Below are positions 34,183-34,190 of a stretch of DNA of 34,190 nucleotides, in pieces. Under the pieces are notes generated by a model. It saw nothing but the letters and a program-made list of their open reading frames with translations, made no database searches and was not told the origin of the DNA. Origin of the DNA: Pseudomonadota bacterium (GTDB taxonomy: Bacteria; Pseudomonadota; Gammaproteobacteria; Burkholderiales; Sulfuriferulaceae); assembly GCA_021795395.1 (NCBI GenBank), contig JAJYPN010000032.1, positions 1-34,190 of the forward strand, given 5' to 3'. Numbering within the stretch: the stretch's first letter is position 1; each line of letters begins with the position of its first letter. A program made the translations under genes and the position numbers.

Positions 34183-34190
34183 TGCGACAG

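Overview
This 34-kb window looks like a chromosomal segment of a betaproteobacterium, probably order Nitrosomonadales and possibly Gallionellaceae-like. That placement is an inference. It rests on an ammonium transporter with a long Ala/Pro linker behind its signal peptide, a short Hda beside a DUF971 gene, a MutL with the endonuclease motif usual in bacteria lacking MutH, and a moderate GC content. No rRNA, tRNA or CRISPR array was seen.

Positions 1-13931 are mainly ordinary chromosome. A truncated outer-membrane porin, a P-II protein and an ammonium transporter form a nitrogen-uptake operon that ends at a clear terminator. Then come hda and a DUF971 gene, a DUF1003 membrane protein, an unrecognised protein, a degenerate EAL-HDOD protein, a ClC transporter, a secreted Trp/Gly/Arg-rich protein, a slipin, and a divergent PdxJ-like protein that has lost several usual active-site residues. 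The PdxJ-like gene lies just upstream of egtB-egtD, the two core genes of ergothioneine synthesis.

Positions 13932-24921 hold a GT14-type glycosyltransferase, a Spy-like periplasmic protein, a small glycine/tyrosine-rich lipoprotein, a LysR regulator divergent from a pirin/extradiol-dioxygenase/esterase operon, a WbpM-type sugar dehydratase, RhlE and MutL.

Positions 24922-34190 are a mosaic. Housekeeping genes (amiC, tsaE, murI) and a polysaccharide ABC exporter alternate with small two-gene modules that look like toxin-antitoxin systems: Panacea plus a partner, mqsRA, two tandem MntA-HepT modules, and a DUF4258/DUF2283 pair. The region also carries two scars. One is a 235-bp inverted-repeat element with a 5-bp target duplication, inserted in the 3' end of the Panacea partner gene. 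The ancestral reading frame can be rebuilt across it. The other is a decayed queG remnant with single-base frameshifts and a large internal deletion, divergent from tsaE and next to mqsA.

The most notable items are the rebuilt insertion into the Panacea partner gene, the PdxJ-like paralogue beside egtBD, the queG relic, and the density of toxin-antitoxin modules between 25 and 34 kb.
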